From positions 1 to 40,961 of the forward strand of contig JAHRAZ010000067.1 of assembly GCA_020027475.1 (NCBI GenBank): DNA of 40,961 bases, in the 5' to 3' direction. The position numbers were made by a program, and so were the translations under genes. The DNA comes from Microthrixaceae bacterium. GTDB lineage: Bacteria; Actinomycetota; Acidimicrobiia; Acidimicrobiales; Microtrichaceae. The notes under the pieces were generated by a model. The model worked only from the letters and a program-made list of their open reading frames with translations, made no database searches and was not told where the DNA came from. This document shows, one piece after another, positions 9,038 to 15,705 of this stretch (position 1 is its first letter; each line of letters starts with the position of its first letter).

Positions 9038-9472
9038 ATGGAGCGTCACAAACTTTTCGATGCCGACGACGGGCCGCAGCCCGCCATGCTGGGTCGCGAC
9101 GTGTTGGGACACGAATACGGCCGCCTCGAGTTTTTCGAAGTCCCCTCACCGGTCCGCGTCAGCTTCGTCACAGAAGAGCTCGAGACCCTCTGCCCCGTGG
9201 TTGACTCGGTGCAACCCGACATCTACCGGGCAGAGATCACCTACACCGCCCACACACACGCGGTGGAGTCGAAGTCGCTGAAACTCTGGCTGATCACCTT
9301 CCGGGACCGACGGGTTTTCGCCGAACACCTCGCCGTGGAAATCTACGACATGTTGTCCATCCGTTCACCGCTGGTGAAGGACGTCAGCGTCCGCCTCACA
9401 CAGAACATCCGCGGCGGGATCGTCACAACGGTTGAGTTTCCGGTCCCCGGCTCGCACACACAGTTGGGCTGA
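9038..9472 (+). CDS. queF: QueF-like NADPH-dependent 7-cyano-7-deazaguanine reductase
   Basis: A 144-residue tunnelling-fold protein resembling type I QueF, which reduces preQ0 to preQ1 in queuosine synthesis. The NADPH-binding signature is clear in 'ESKSLKLW', and 'EHLAVEIYDML' carries the expected His-Leu region. The presumed catalytic Cys52 lies in 'LCPVVDSVQPD'. In standard QueF the motif is Cys-Pro-x-Thr-Gly-Gln-Pro-Asp, with Asp seven residues after Cys. Here Asp61 is nine after Cys52, so two residues are inserted. The ATG has GGGGAG (9025-9030) seven bases upstream. No other queuosine gene is nearby. The family call is good; the substrate is less certain because of the altered loop. 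Confidence 0.8.
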   Translation: MERHKLFDADDGPQPAMLGRDVLGHEYGRLEFFEVPSPVRVSFVTEELETLCPVVDSVQPDIYRAEITYTAHTHAVESKSLKLWLITFRDRRVFAEHLAVEIYDMLSIRSPLVKDVSVRLTQNIRGGIVTTVEFPVPGSHTQLG

Positions 9473-9719
9473 TCACCTTTGCCCGGGTTCGAACCGGCAA
9501 CGCTCTTGGATCACCAACACGCGCTGCCCGGCAGCGCCGGAGGAACTTCCCATCAATGCGCAGCATTTGGCTGTGGCAGTGTTCGATCGCCAACAACTCA
9601 CCCATACCCCGATCACAGCGACCAGGTCACAGCGGCCCCAATCACTGCGACTGGAGAGCCAATTGGGTAGATCTGCCGATGTTCTGCGACCCGCATCCGT
9701 CGTAGGTTGAACACAAGAA
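9473..9719. other. Gene-free stretch after queF
   Basis: No convincing ORF. It holds a GCGCTGC-ccg-GCAGCGC hairpin (9521-9537) about 48 bases after the queF stop, listed separately, and an imperfect palindrome around ggttcgaacc (9484-9498) that looks like a tRNA T-arm but has no tRNA body around it. The rest shows nothing I can interpret. Confidence 0.5.
9521..9537 (+). terminator. Possible queF terminator hairpin (no U tract)
   Basis: Seven perfect base pairs, GCGCTGC with GCAGCGC, around a three-base CCG loop. It lies shortly after the queF stop. No T-run follows, so it would be a hairpin-only terminator or an mRNA end-protecting structure at best. Confidence 0.35.
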
Positions 9720-9905
9720 GCCGCAACCGGATTGCCGAAGCAGCTTCAAAAGACCTTACGGTGGCTTTGCCGCCGTGTGGAGGGAACCAGCTGGCTTTGT
9801 TGGCCGGCACTACGGGAGAGAGACCCGGATGGAGTCGGTGGGCGAACCCACTCCGAGGAGGCCGATGTTGACAGGCTGTGTCAGCATCGGCCTTCGACCG
9901 TTTTC
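9720..9905 (+). ncRNA. Candidate structured RNA (run of hairpins ending in a terminator)
   Basis: A non-coding stretch with several nested or successive hairpins. These are ACGGTGGC-ttt-GCCGCCGT near 9757-9776, a GGG-agagaga-CCC loop near 9811-9826, a GGAGT..GTGGG-cgaa-CCCACTCC stem near 9832-9853, and a strong terminator hairpin at 9860-9892 followed by ttcgaccgtttt. On the minus strand the third hairpin would have a UUCG tetraloop. I could not match it to a known riboswitch or RNA. It could equally be the trailer of the K+ channel transcript on the minus strand. The limits are approximate. Confidence 0.35.
9860..9892. terminator. Strong terminator-like hairpin downstream of the K+ channel gene
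   Basis: GGCCGATG-T-TGACA, loop GGCTG, TGTCA-G-CATCGGCC: 13 Watson-Crick pairs plus one T.G pair. On the plus strand it is followed within eight bases by TTTT (9901-9904). On the minus strand it lies 21 bases after the K+ channel stop. It can therefore end transcripts arriving from either side, most clearly on the plus strand. Confidence 0.65.
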
Positions 9906-9913
9906 CGGCGACG

Positions 9914-10306
9914 TCAGCCGTCGCCTCCGGTCTTCCTCTTTGTGTTCCTTTTCCCGGCGTGGACTGCGTGTCGGCGGAGTCGTTCATTCAGAACGACCCC
10001 GATCAGGGACATGCCCATCACTATGTAGACGACCGTGAACAGCTTGGTGAAGTCGGTCGTGGGTAAAAAGTCACCGAAACCCACGGTGGTGATGGCGATC
10101 GCGCTGAAGTAAAAGGAATCCACCCAGCTCCAGTCTTCAGCTACCCGGTACACGATGGTCCCGGTCGCCAGAAGCACAAGGGCCCCTGCCAGGGCCATCT
10201 TGTAGACGTGATCGCGCAAGTCGCTCTGGGCTTGATAATCAGCAACGTCTGCGCTCTCATCTTCTGGATCTTCGTCGGCCGCGCCGCTGCTTCCGTCACC
10301 TGTCAT
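9914..10306 (-). CDS. Small two-transmembrane potassium channel
   Basis: A 130-residue protein of the ion-channel 2 (KcsA-like pore) family. An acidic N-terminus is followed by TM1 ('MALAGALVLLATGTIVY'), a pore helix ('SFYFSAIAITT'), the K+ selectivity filter 'TVGFGD', TM2 ('LFTVVYIVMGMSLIGVVL') and a basic C-terminal tail. It would form a tetrameric pore in the cytoplasmic membrane. There is no regulatory RCK domain. The ATG at 10306 has AAAGGAG seven bases upstream, which rules out the longer upstream reading frame. It lies 37 bp after the sulfatase maturase gene, in the same direction. Confidence 0.88.
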   Translation of the reverse strand: MTGDGSSGAADEDPEDESADVADYQAQSDLRDHVYKMALAGALVLLATGTIVYRVAEDWSWVDSFYFSAIAITTVGFGDFLPTTDFTKLFTVVYIVMGMSLIGVVLNERLRRHAVHAGKRNTKRKTGGDG

Positions 10307-10343
10307 GTCGATTCTCCTTTGAAGAAGCTTCCCACCGTTGCCG

Positions 10344-11717
10344 TCACGACTGTGGGTTTGCCGCTCCATGACACAACTTGAACTTGATGCCGCTCCCGCA
10401 GGGGCAGATGTCGTTGCGGCCGATGCCCGCGAATCTTGCGGCTTCCTCCTCGGCGAGGATCGCTGACACCTCCGACGGAGCCCGGTTCTGGTGCAACAGC
10501 TGGGACATGAGGCGCATCGGATGGTCGATGTGATTGAAGAACGCCTTGTAGGAGGGACACAGATAGTTGAGGCCGTCTTCGCCGTCGGGCGTCTGGGTGA
10601 AGCGGTTCTTTGGACAGCCGCCATGACAGGCGAAACGGACCTCACAGCTTCGACAGAACTCCGGCAGGCTTTCCCGCTTTGCCAGGCCGAATTCCACCTG
10701 CTTTGCAGAGGCAACCAGATCGATCATCGGCGTCTCCGCTATGTTGCCCAGCAGATAATCGGGTTCCACGTAGTGATCACACGAGTACAAGTCGCCGTTG
10801 TGTTCCAGGGCCACGGCAAGTCCGCACGTCTCGGAGAACACACACACTGCGCCGGGTTCTCCGTGCCAGTTCGCCAGCGCGGTGTCGAAATGCTGGATGA
10901 AGACCTCGCCCACGTCGTTCGCCACCCACTCGTCGAAGATGGTGTTCAGGAAGACACCGAAGGCCTCAGGGGCCACGGTGCGGTCGGTCACCTGATTTCC
11001 GGCCTGGACGTACAGCGGTCGTTTCTCCTTGTGTTTGCTGCTCCAGCCCAGATTGGCCAACGGCAGCAGCGTTTCGGTGGATCGTTCAACGATCGGGATG
11101 AACTGGATGTACTGCACTCCCAGGTCATCGCGGAAAAACCGGTACACATCCAGAGGGGAACTGACATTGGCCGCGTTGACCGTGCACAACACGTTGACGT
11201 CAACCTCATGGGCCTTCAGCGCGTCCATGCCGGCCATCACCCGGCTGAATGAGCCCTCACCGCGGGTGTCAACCCGATACGTGTCATGGAGTGCCTCAGG
11301 CCCGTCGACCGATAGCCCCACGAGGAACTCGTTTTCCTTGAAAAAGGCGGCCCAGTGATCATCGATGAGTGTGCCGTTGGTCTGGATCGTGTGCGAGATC
11401 GTCTGGCCAGGGCGCCGGTACTGCTCGATGAGCTCCACCGCCCGACGGAAGAAGTCCAGACCCATCATCGTGGGTTCCCCACCCTGCCAGGCCACCGTTA
11501 CTTCCGGGATTCGGTGGGACTCCAGCAGCTGGCAAATGTAGGTCTCCAGCATCTCGTCGGCCATCCGGAAGCGGTCGCCCGGATACAACTGCTCCTTGGA
11601 CAGGAAGAAGCAGTACTCACAATCCAGGTTGCAGATCGGCCCTGTTGGTTTGGCCAACACGTGGTAGGCGGGTGGACCGCCCTGCATCGTCAACATGTTC
11701 GGCCTCTCATTCGACAT
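10344..11717 (-). CDS. Anaerobic sulfatase-maturating enzyme (radical SAM/SPASM) with C-terminal SEC-C motif
   Basis: A 457-residue radical SAM enzyme that would convert a Cys or Ser of a sulfatase to formylglycine. The radical SAM cluster motif is CNLDCEYC (C29, C33, C36), followed by 'WQGGEPTMMG' for SAM binding and 'TNGTLID'. The SPASM part has the expected Cys set near 'CGLAVALEHNGDLYSCDHYV' and 'CRSCEVRFACHGGCPKNRF'. After that a SEC-C zinc motif is appended, 'NDICPCGSGIKFKLCHG', at about residues 435-452. The likely substrate is the Cys-type sulfatase encoded 103 bp upstream in the same direction. The maturase call is strong from motifs and context. The role of the SEC-C tail is unknown. 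Confidence 0.9.
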   Translation of the reverse strand: MSNERPNMLTMQGGPPAYHVLAKPTGPICNLDCEYCFFLSKEQLYPGDRFRMADEMLETYICQLLESHRIPEVTVAWQGGEPTMMGLDFFRRAVELIEQYRRPGQTISHTIQTNGTLIDDHWAAFFKENEFLVGLSVDGPEALHDTYRVDTRGEGSFSRVMAGMDALKAHEVDVNVLCTVNAANVSSPLDVYRFFRDDLGVQYIQFIPIVERSTETLLPLANLGWSSKHKEKRPLYVQAGNQVTDRTVAPEAFGVFLNTIFDEWVANDVGEVFIQHFDTALANWHGEPGAVCVFSETCGLAVALEHNGDLYSCDHYVEPDYLLGNIAETPMIDLVASAKQVEFGLAKRESLPEFCRSCEVRFACHGGCPKNRFTQTPDGEDGLNYLCPSYKAFFNHIDHPMRLMSQLLHQNRAPSEVSAILAEEEAARFAGIGRNDICPCGSGIKFKLCHGAANPQS

Positions 11718-11820
11718 CCAGTCGATGCTAGGTGTAGTCGAGGTTGAGTTGAAGTGCGCAAGGCCCGGCTCTGCGGAAACATGGTGATCGATGCCTCTGC
11801 AGGCCCGCGGCCCAACAGGA

Positions 11821-14172
11821 TCAGTCGCGCTTCATCGCCGCCATTGCTTCCTTCTCGAGATCAACGTACGCCTCGCCGGAAACATCGACTATCAACTTTT
11901 TGATCGTTCCGCCGGTGAATGTCCACGGGTGATCTCCGGCGTAGTCCGGTGTCACTGGAGCCCCGGCGCATCGGCCGACCATGAAGCCCTCACCAGCCAC
12001 GGAGAAGGCACCGAGTTGCGTTTCGATGTCCTGGCTCGCAACCTGCTTGTCGTTGATGTAGAGGGAGGCTGTCCCGCTGGTCTTCATCTTCTTCTTGTCC
12101 ACGCTCTTCATCTCGAATGACACACCAACGCTGCAGTCACCCTTTGGAAGATCCTGATCGGCAACAACGATCTGCTCCTTCAGCCCGATGAAGTTGTTCA
12201 CATACTTGAGCTTGCCTCCCTTGATGTACAGCGAATGTCCACCGAAACGGGAGCCGTTGGCGAAGAGAGCTCCCTCGGGGCTGTCGCCGAGGGAGACCTC
12301 GACAACGAACTTGTATGAGCGACCCCGGATGGAGGGCATGTCACTCTCGGGAACCATGGCTGTATTCGGGTAGAATAGGTACCGGTCCTTGGTGAGATCG
12401 ACCAGTGATGGCCGCACAGTGCCGCCAACCATCTCCGCCGGGGACCGGTCGTCGATCGGAAGACCATTGTATTTTGCAGCCTCGAAGAACCAGAGGTTGA
12501 TCATCTCCTGAAGCTTGCCGGGATAAGCCTCTGCCAGATCATGCATCTCGCTGCGATCCTCGTCGACGTTGTAGAGCTCCCACTTGTCGTTGCTGAAGTC
12601 GCTCCAACCGCCCGTCGCCGGGTGAACCGTATTGGCCTTCCACCCATCCTTGTAGATCGCACGGCTTCCGAGCAGGCCATAGAACTGGGTCCGAGGCGCT
12701 TGCTGGGTATCCGCGCTCTCGATCGTGTACTCGAAGCTCGTGCCCTCGAGGGGCATCTGCCAGTGACCATCGACAAACTCTGGAAACTCGATCCCGAGGA
12801 GATCGTAGAGCGTGGGCGCGATGTCGACGACGTGACAGTAATGGTCGCGGGATTCACCATGAGCCTTGATCTTGTCAGGCCAGGCAACGATGAGCGGATC
12901 ACAGATGCCGCCGTTCCAGGTGTACCGCTTGAACATTTTGTACGGGGCACAGAACGCCTGTGCCCACCCGGTCGGGTAGTGGTTGTACGTCTCGATACCA
13001 CCGAGAACGTCGAGATAGTTGATGTTGTTCGCCGTTGTGTCCGTGATCCCGTTGAAGAACAGGTTCTCGTTGACCGAACCCGTGGATGTGCCTTCGCCAG
13101 ATGCACCGTTGTCGGAAGTGACGATGAAGATCGTGTTGTCGAACTCGCCGAGGTCCTCGATGAAGTCAAGCAGGCGGCCCATCTCGTGATCGGTGTAGGA
13201 CTCGAACCCCGCCCATACCTCTGCCATGCGCTTGAACACCTCGAGCTCATCGTCATCGAGCGAATCCCACGGTTTCACGTAGTCGGACGCTGGCCATGCC
13301 GTGCCCTCGGAGCTCTTCTCGTCGTACATGCTGTTCGCCGGCGCCACCTCAGTGTTCTCCGGAATAAGCCCCAGCTTCTTCATGCGCTCTGTGGTCTGTT
13401 CGGCATACTGCTCGTACCCCATGTCGAACACACCTTTGTACTTGTCCGCCCACTCCTTGGGCACATGGTGCGGCGCATGCCCCGCTCCGGGAGTCATGTA
13501 CAGGAAGAAGGGCTTGTCGGGTGCGACCTGCTTCGCATCGCTGATCATTCCGATCGCCTGATCAACGAGATCCTTGCTCAGGTGATATCCGTCTTCAGGT
13601 GGATACGGCTGATCGATCATCGCGTTGTCACGGACCAGATCCGGGTACCACTGGTTCGTCTCGCCACCGAGGAAACTGTAGTTTCGGTCGAACCCGCGTT
13701 GGCTCGGCCAATGATCCTTCGTTGCGGCCATGTTCATCTCGTCGGTCGGTGTCATGTGCCACTTACCGGTCGTGAACGTGCTCCAACCTTTCTCCTGGAG
13801 TACTTGGGACATCATCGCGGCCTCATCCGGAATGTGTGTACTCAAGCCCGGGAAACCCATCGCGGCCTCGGAGATCGTGTTCATCCCAACCGACGACGCG
13901 TTGCGACCCGTCATCAGGCAGGCCCGGGTGGGCGAGCACAGCGCCGTCGTGTGGAACTGGGTGTATTTGAGTCCCTTGTCGGCGATCCGTTGCATGTTCG
14001 GCATCTTGACGAGGCCACCCCAGAAGTCCCACGAGGCAATGCCGGTGTCGTCCCAAAGGATGACGACCACGTTGGGCGAGCCTTCCGGCGGATCGGCTTG
14101 AGTGAACGCCGACCAGTCATCGGTGGAATTTCGAACGTCTGTCTCGATCTTGCCCTTGAACTTCTTGCTCAT
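11821..14172 (-). CDS. Arylsulfatase-type sulfatase (Cys-type active site)
   Basis: A 783-residue sulfatase of the alkaline phosphatase superfamily, hydrolysing a sulfate ester to alcohol plus sulfate. The metal-binding start is 'VVVILWDDTG' (Asp41, Asp42). The maturation signature is CSPTRACLMTGR with Cys79 as the residue to become formylglycine. 'GKWHMTP' and the 'TSDNGASGEG' metal segment follow. The last 200 residues form an extra beta-rich C-terminal domain. No signal peptide is visible, so it appears cytoplasmic unless exported otherwise. I chose the ATG at 14172, with AGAAAGAG upstream. The reading frame stays open to 14466, but that part is repeat-rich and holds the 18-bp motif. Its maturase follows. 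Confidence 0.92.
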   Translation of the reverse strand: MSKKFKGKIETDVRNSTDDWSAFTQADPPEGSPNVVVILWDDTGIASWDFWGGLVKMPNMQRIADKGLKYTQFHTTALCSPTRACLMTGRNASSVGMNTISEAAMGFPGLSTHIPDEAAMMSQVLQEKGWSTFTTGKWHMTPTDEMNMAATKDHWPSQRGFDRNYSFLGGETNQWYPDLVRDNAMIDQPYPPEDGYHLSKDLVDQAIGMISDAKQVAPDKPFFLYMTPGAGHAPHHVPKEWADKYKGVFDMGYEQYAEQTTERMKKLGLIPENTEVAPANSMYDEKSSEGTAWPASDYVKPWDSLDDDELEVFKRMAEVWAGFESYTDHEMGRLLDFIEDLGEFDNTIFIVTSDNGASGEGTSTGSVNENLFFNGITDTTANNINYLDVLGGIETYNHYPTGWAQAFCAPYKMFKRYTWNGGICDPLIVAWPDKIKAHGESRDHYCHVVDIAPTLYDLLGIEFPEFVDGHWQMPLEGTSFEYTIESADTQQAPRTQFYGLLGSRAIYKDGWKANTVHPATGGWSDFSNDKWELYNVDEDRSEMHDLAEAYPGKLQEMINLWFFEAAKYNGLPIDDRSPAEMVGGTVRPSLVDLTKDRYLFYPNTAMVPESDMPSIRGRSYKFVVEVSLGDSPEGALFANGSRFGGHSLYIKGGKLKYVNNFIGLKEQIVVADQDLPKGDCSVGVSFEMKSVDKKKMKTSGTASLYINDKQVASQDIETQLGAFSVAGEGFMVGRCAGAPVTPDYAGDHPWTFTGGTIKKLIVDVSGEAYVDLEKEAMAAMKRD

Positions 14173-14284
14173 TTCGGATCTCTTTCTGATCGGGTTCAGT
14201 CTTGGCGTCAATCGGGCCCATTTCAGCAAGTGCCAAGCATCAACGGGAACCCGAGAACAGGCACCCCAGCGCAAACACAGACCC

Positions 14285-14322
14285 AGAACGGGAGCTTCCA
14301 TCGAGAACGGGAGCTTCCATCG
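14285..14322. repeat. Perfect 19-bp tandem duplication
   Basis: The unit agaacgggagcttccatcg occurs at 14285-14303 and 14304-14322 without mismatch, in the sulfatase/HPF intergenic region. Confidence 0.85.
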
Positions 14323-14350
14323 CGAGCGTAGGTTTCCCGGGATCGCGCCA

Positions 14351-14368
14351 CTAGCCACAATCGGCACG
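14351..14368 (-). promoter_or_regulatory. 18-bp motif copy 1 (towards sulfatase)
   Basis: Plus strand ctagccacaatcggcacg; on the minus strand it reads CGTGCCGA-TTG-TGGCTAG towards the sulfatase start, about 180 bp away. It matches the consensus CTTGCCGA-n3-TGGCTAG except for one base. It is an imperfect dyad. The role is inferred from recurrence only. Confidence 0.5.
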
Positions 14369-14393
14369 TTTGTTCCGAGCGGTCGTTCCAGAA

Positions 14394-14411
14394 ATTGCCG
14401 ATGGTGGCTTG
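14394..14411 (+). promoter_or_regulatory. 18-bp motif, weaker copy (towards HPF)
   Basis: Plus strand attgccgatggtggcttg, reading towards the HPF start 155 bp downstream. It differs from the consensus at three positions. It lies in the same gap as copy 1 but in opposite orientation. Confidence 0.35.
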
Positions 14412-14565
14412 TGCCCCACACGGGTGGGCGATAGCCATGAGCGGGACAGACCCGGATGATCATCAACCAGAACGTCAGGCAACCAGGGCGTCACGGCCGA
14501 AATCAGGGTCCACAACAAGGGCGCTGAACCGCTTCAGAGCCGGCCCCGACCCGCGAGGAGACACC

Positions 14566-14883
14566 ATGATCAAGATTCAAGTAGAGGCAGAGAACTACGA
14601 TCTCGCCGCCGATCTCAAGAAGCACATCGAGGAGCGATTCGGCAGCCTCGACGAGTACATGGACACTCTCCAGGGAGGCCATGTAACCGTCTCCTGGGAA
14701 GGTGGCCCGAACGAACAAACGTGTGTGCGAGCGCAGATGTGGGCTCCGGGATACAACTTCGACGCCTCCGACACCGATTGGCATGCGGAGAAGGCGATCG
14801 ATTCCACGCGCCACAAGCTCGAGACGCAGATCCGTCGCGCCCATGGCAAAGAACTCTCGAAGCGCGATCACAAGCGCCGCTGA
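14566..14883 (+). CDS. hpf: Short HPF/RaiA-type ribosome hibernation factor
   Basis: A 105-residue S30AE-domain protein. The beginning 'MIKIQVEAENYDLAADLKKHIEERFGSL' and the second strand-helix unit ('WHAEKAIDSTRHKLETQIRR') match the beta-alpha-beta-beta-beta-alpha plan of HPF/YfiA/RaiA. It would bind the 30S decoding region and silence or dimerise ribosomes in starvation. It is the short form without the long-HPF C-terminal domain; the C-terminus is basic ('KRDHKRR'). GAGGAG (14555-14560) lies five bases before the ATG. It is a single gene, divergent from the sulfatase, with a weaker copy of the 18-bp motif upstream. Confidence 0.85.
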   Translation: MIKIQVEAENYDLAADLKKHIEERFGSLDEYMDTLQGGHVTVSWEGGPNEQTCVRAQMWAPGYNFDASDTDWHAEKAIDSTRHKLETQIRRAHGKELSKRDHKRR

Positions 14884-14992
14884 CTGCAACTCCTCCTCCG
14901 ACACCGGAAAGCCTCAGCCAGTTTCGACCCTATGGCTCGATCCGCCGGACGCGCGAACACTCCAGGATCTGATCTCCCCCACGTTTGGCGCC

Positions 14993-15010
14993 GCCCGGAC
15001 AAAGCCGGGC
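14993..15010. terminator. Weak hairpin between HPF and the small membrane ORFs
   Basis: GCCCGG at 14993-14998 pairs with CCGGGC at 15005-15010 around a six-base loop. It is 110 bases after the HPF stop and just after the last small minus-strand ORF, in a convergent gap. No T-run is present. Confidence 0.3.
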
Positions 15011-15017
15011 AGCTCAC

Positions 15018-15161
15018 CTACCGGTCCCCAGCACAATCATCGGGTAGGTGATTGCCCGAGACCCTGAACCCTTCACATGTGATGAAGCGATCGCTCAGCT
15101 CACCCATCGTGTATCCGAGGGTTGCAACGATCAACACGATGACCACGCTGGCGGCTTTCAA
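15018..15161 (-). CDS. Very small membrane protein (47 residues)
   Basis: A 47-residue ORF starting with TTG that overlaps the stop of the preceding ORF by three bases (TTGA). One transmembrane segment ('ASVVIVLIVATLGYTMG') is followed by a short polar tail with two Cys ('FITCEGF' and 'DDCAGDR'). The hydrophobic segment and the tight overlap support it. The rare start codon and short length weigh against it. Unknown function. Confidence 0.4.
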   Translation of the reverse strand: MKAASVVIVLIVATLGYTMGELSDRFITCEGFRVSGNHLPDDCAGDR

Positions 15162-15442
15162 CGGGGATTGGGCATGGCGAAGTACTCGGGAGCGAGCAAT
15201 CGCAGAAACACCCAGAACATCATGGGAATTGCCACCAAGGTGAGCACCAGGAATCCCCTGTTCACCACGGTGGTGACGAGTCCCCCATTCTCCACAATGT
15301 CGAAGGCACTCGATTCCCGACGCGAGACGAACAATCTGAAGGCGACCCACCCGAGCGGTACGGCCAGGATGCCCAACATCAACCAGTCGATGTGCGCCCG
15401 TCCCCTCACCGCGATCGCGCCGAGAACCACAACAATGCTCAC
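15158..15442 (-). CDS. Small multi-pass membrane protein
   Basis: A 94-residue hypothetical protein with two to three hydrophobic spans ('SIVVVLGAIAV', 'DWLMLGILAVPLGWVAFRLFV', 'GFLVLTLVAIPMMFWVFLRLL') separated by short charged loops. The start is GTG, nine bases after the stop of the preceding ORF and in the same frame as it, with no good ribosome binding site. The two ORFs could therefore be one gene broken by a TAA codon, or two coupled genes. I do not recognise a family. Confidence 0.5.
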   Translation of the reverse strand: MSIVVVLGAIAVRGRAHIDWLMLGILAVPLGWVAFRLFVSRRESSAFDIVENGGLVTTVVNRGFLVLTLVAIPMMFWVFLRLLAPEYFAMPNPR

Positions 15443-15451
15443 GACGAGGAG

Positions 15452-15688
15452 TTATTGCCTTTTCTCGAAAAAGACATGGTGGAAAGCACCGAGGTCGAAT
15501 GCAACGTCCCACACGATGAGCGCCGCGGCAACCGTTGAGGCAAAGAAGGTGCGGATCTCTCCATGACCCACCGCTTCGCGTTCGAATCCCGACAGGAGAT
15601 TGTGCCTGGCAACCAGACGGCGGACGGACCCGAAGAGCCGCGGTCTCGACCGATCTTGCCCGTGTTCCTCCTTCGATTCTGCGTCCAC
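15452..15688 (-). CDS. Small protein with one membrane segment
   Basis: A 78-residue ORF starting with GTG. The N-terminal 45 residues are polar and charged. A hydrophobic segment follows ('FFASTVAAALIVWDVAFDLGA'), then a short 'FHHVFFEKRQ' end. It lies 17 bp after the AI-2E transporter gene in the same direction and may be in the same transcript. No family recognised. AAGGAGG inside its first codons may be a ribosome binding site for a later start that I could not find. Confidence 0.45.
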   Translation of the reverse strand: MDAESKEEHGQDRSRPRLFGSVRRLVARHNLLSGFEREAVGHGEIRTFFASTVAAALIVWDVAFDLGAFHHVFFEKRQ

Positions 15689-15705
15689 AACGATTCTTTG
15701 CCGGT

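Larger units (their letters stand above)
14173..14565. other. Divergent intergenic region between sulfatase and HPF
   Basis: A 393-bp gene-free region from which the sulfatase (minus) and HPF (plus) genes diverge. It contains a perfect 19-bp tandem duplication (14285-14322), degenerate relatives of it upstream (14245-14284), and one strong and one weaker copy of the 18-bp motif (14351-14368 and 14394-14411) in opposite orientation. Both promoters are expected here. I could not place -10 and -35 boxes with confidence. Confidence 0.6.

Noticed and set aside
9481-9500. A ggttcgaacc T-arm-like sequence suggesting a tRNA gene
   Set aside because: Neither strand has an acceptor stem, D-arm or anticodon arm at the right distance, and one side runs into the queF coding end.
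9770-9860. A possible glycine or fluoride riboswitch (ggagaga and gatggagt words)
   Set aside because: The conserved cores (CCGAAGG-type and the fluoride pseudoknot segments) are not present, and no plus-strand gene follows.
12541-14331. A long open frame opposite the sulfatase (about 596 codons)
   Set aside because: It is the antisense shadow of a well-supported sulfatase; the translation is rich in Arg, His and Val without domain resemblance.
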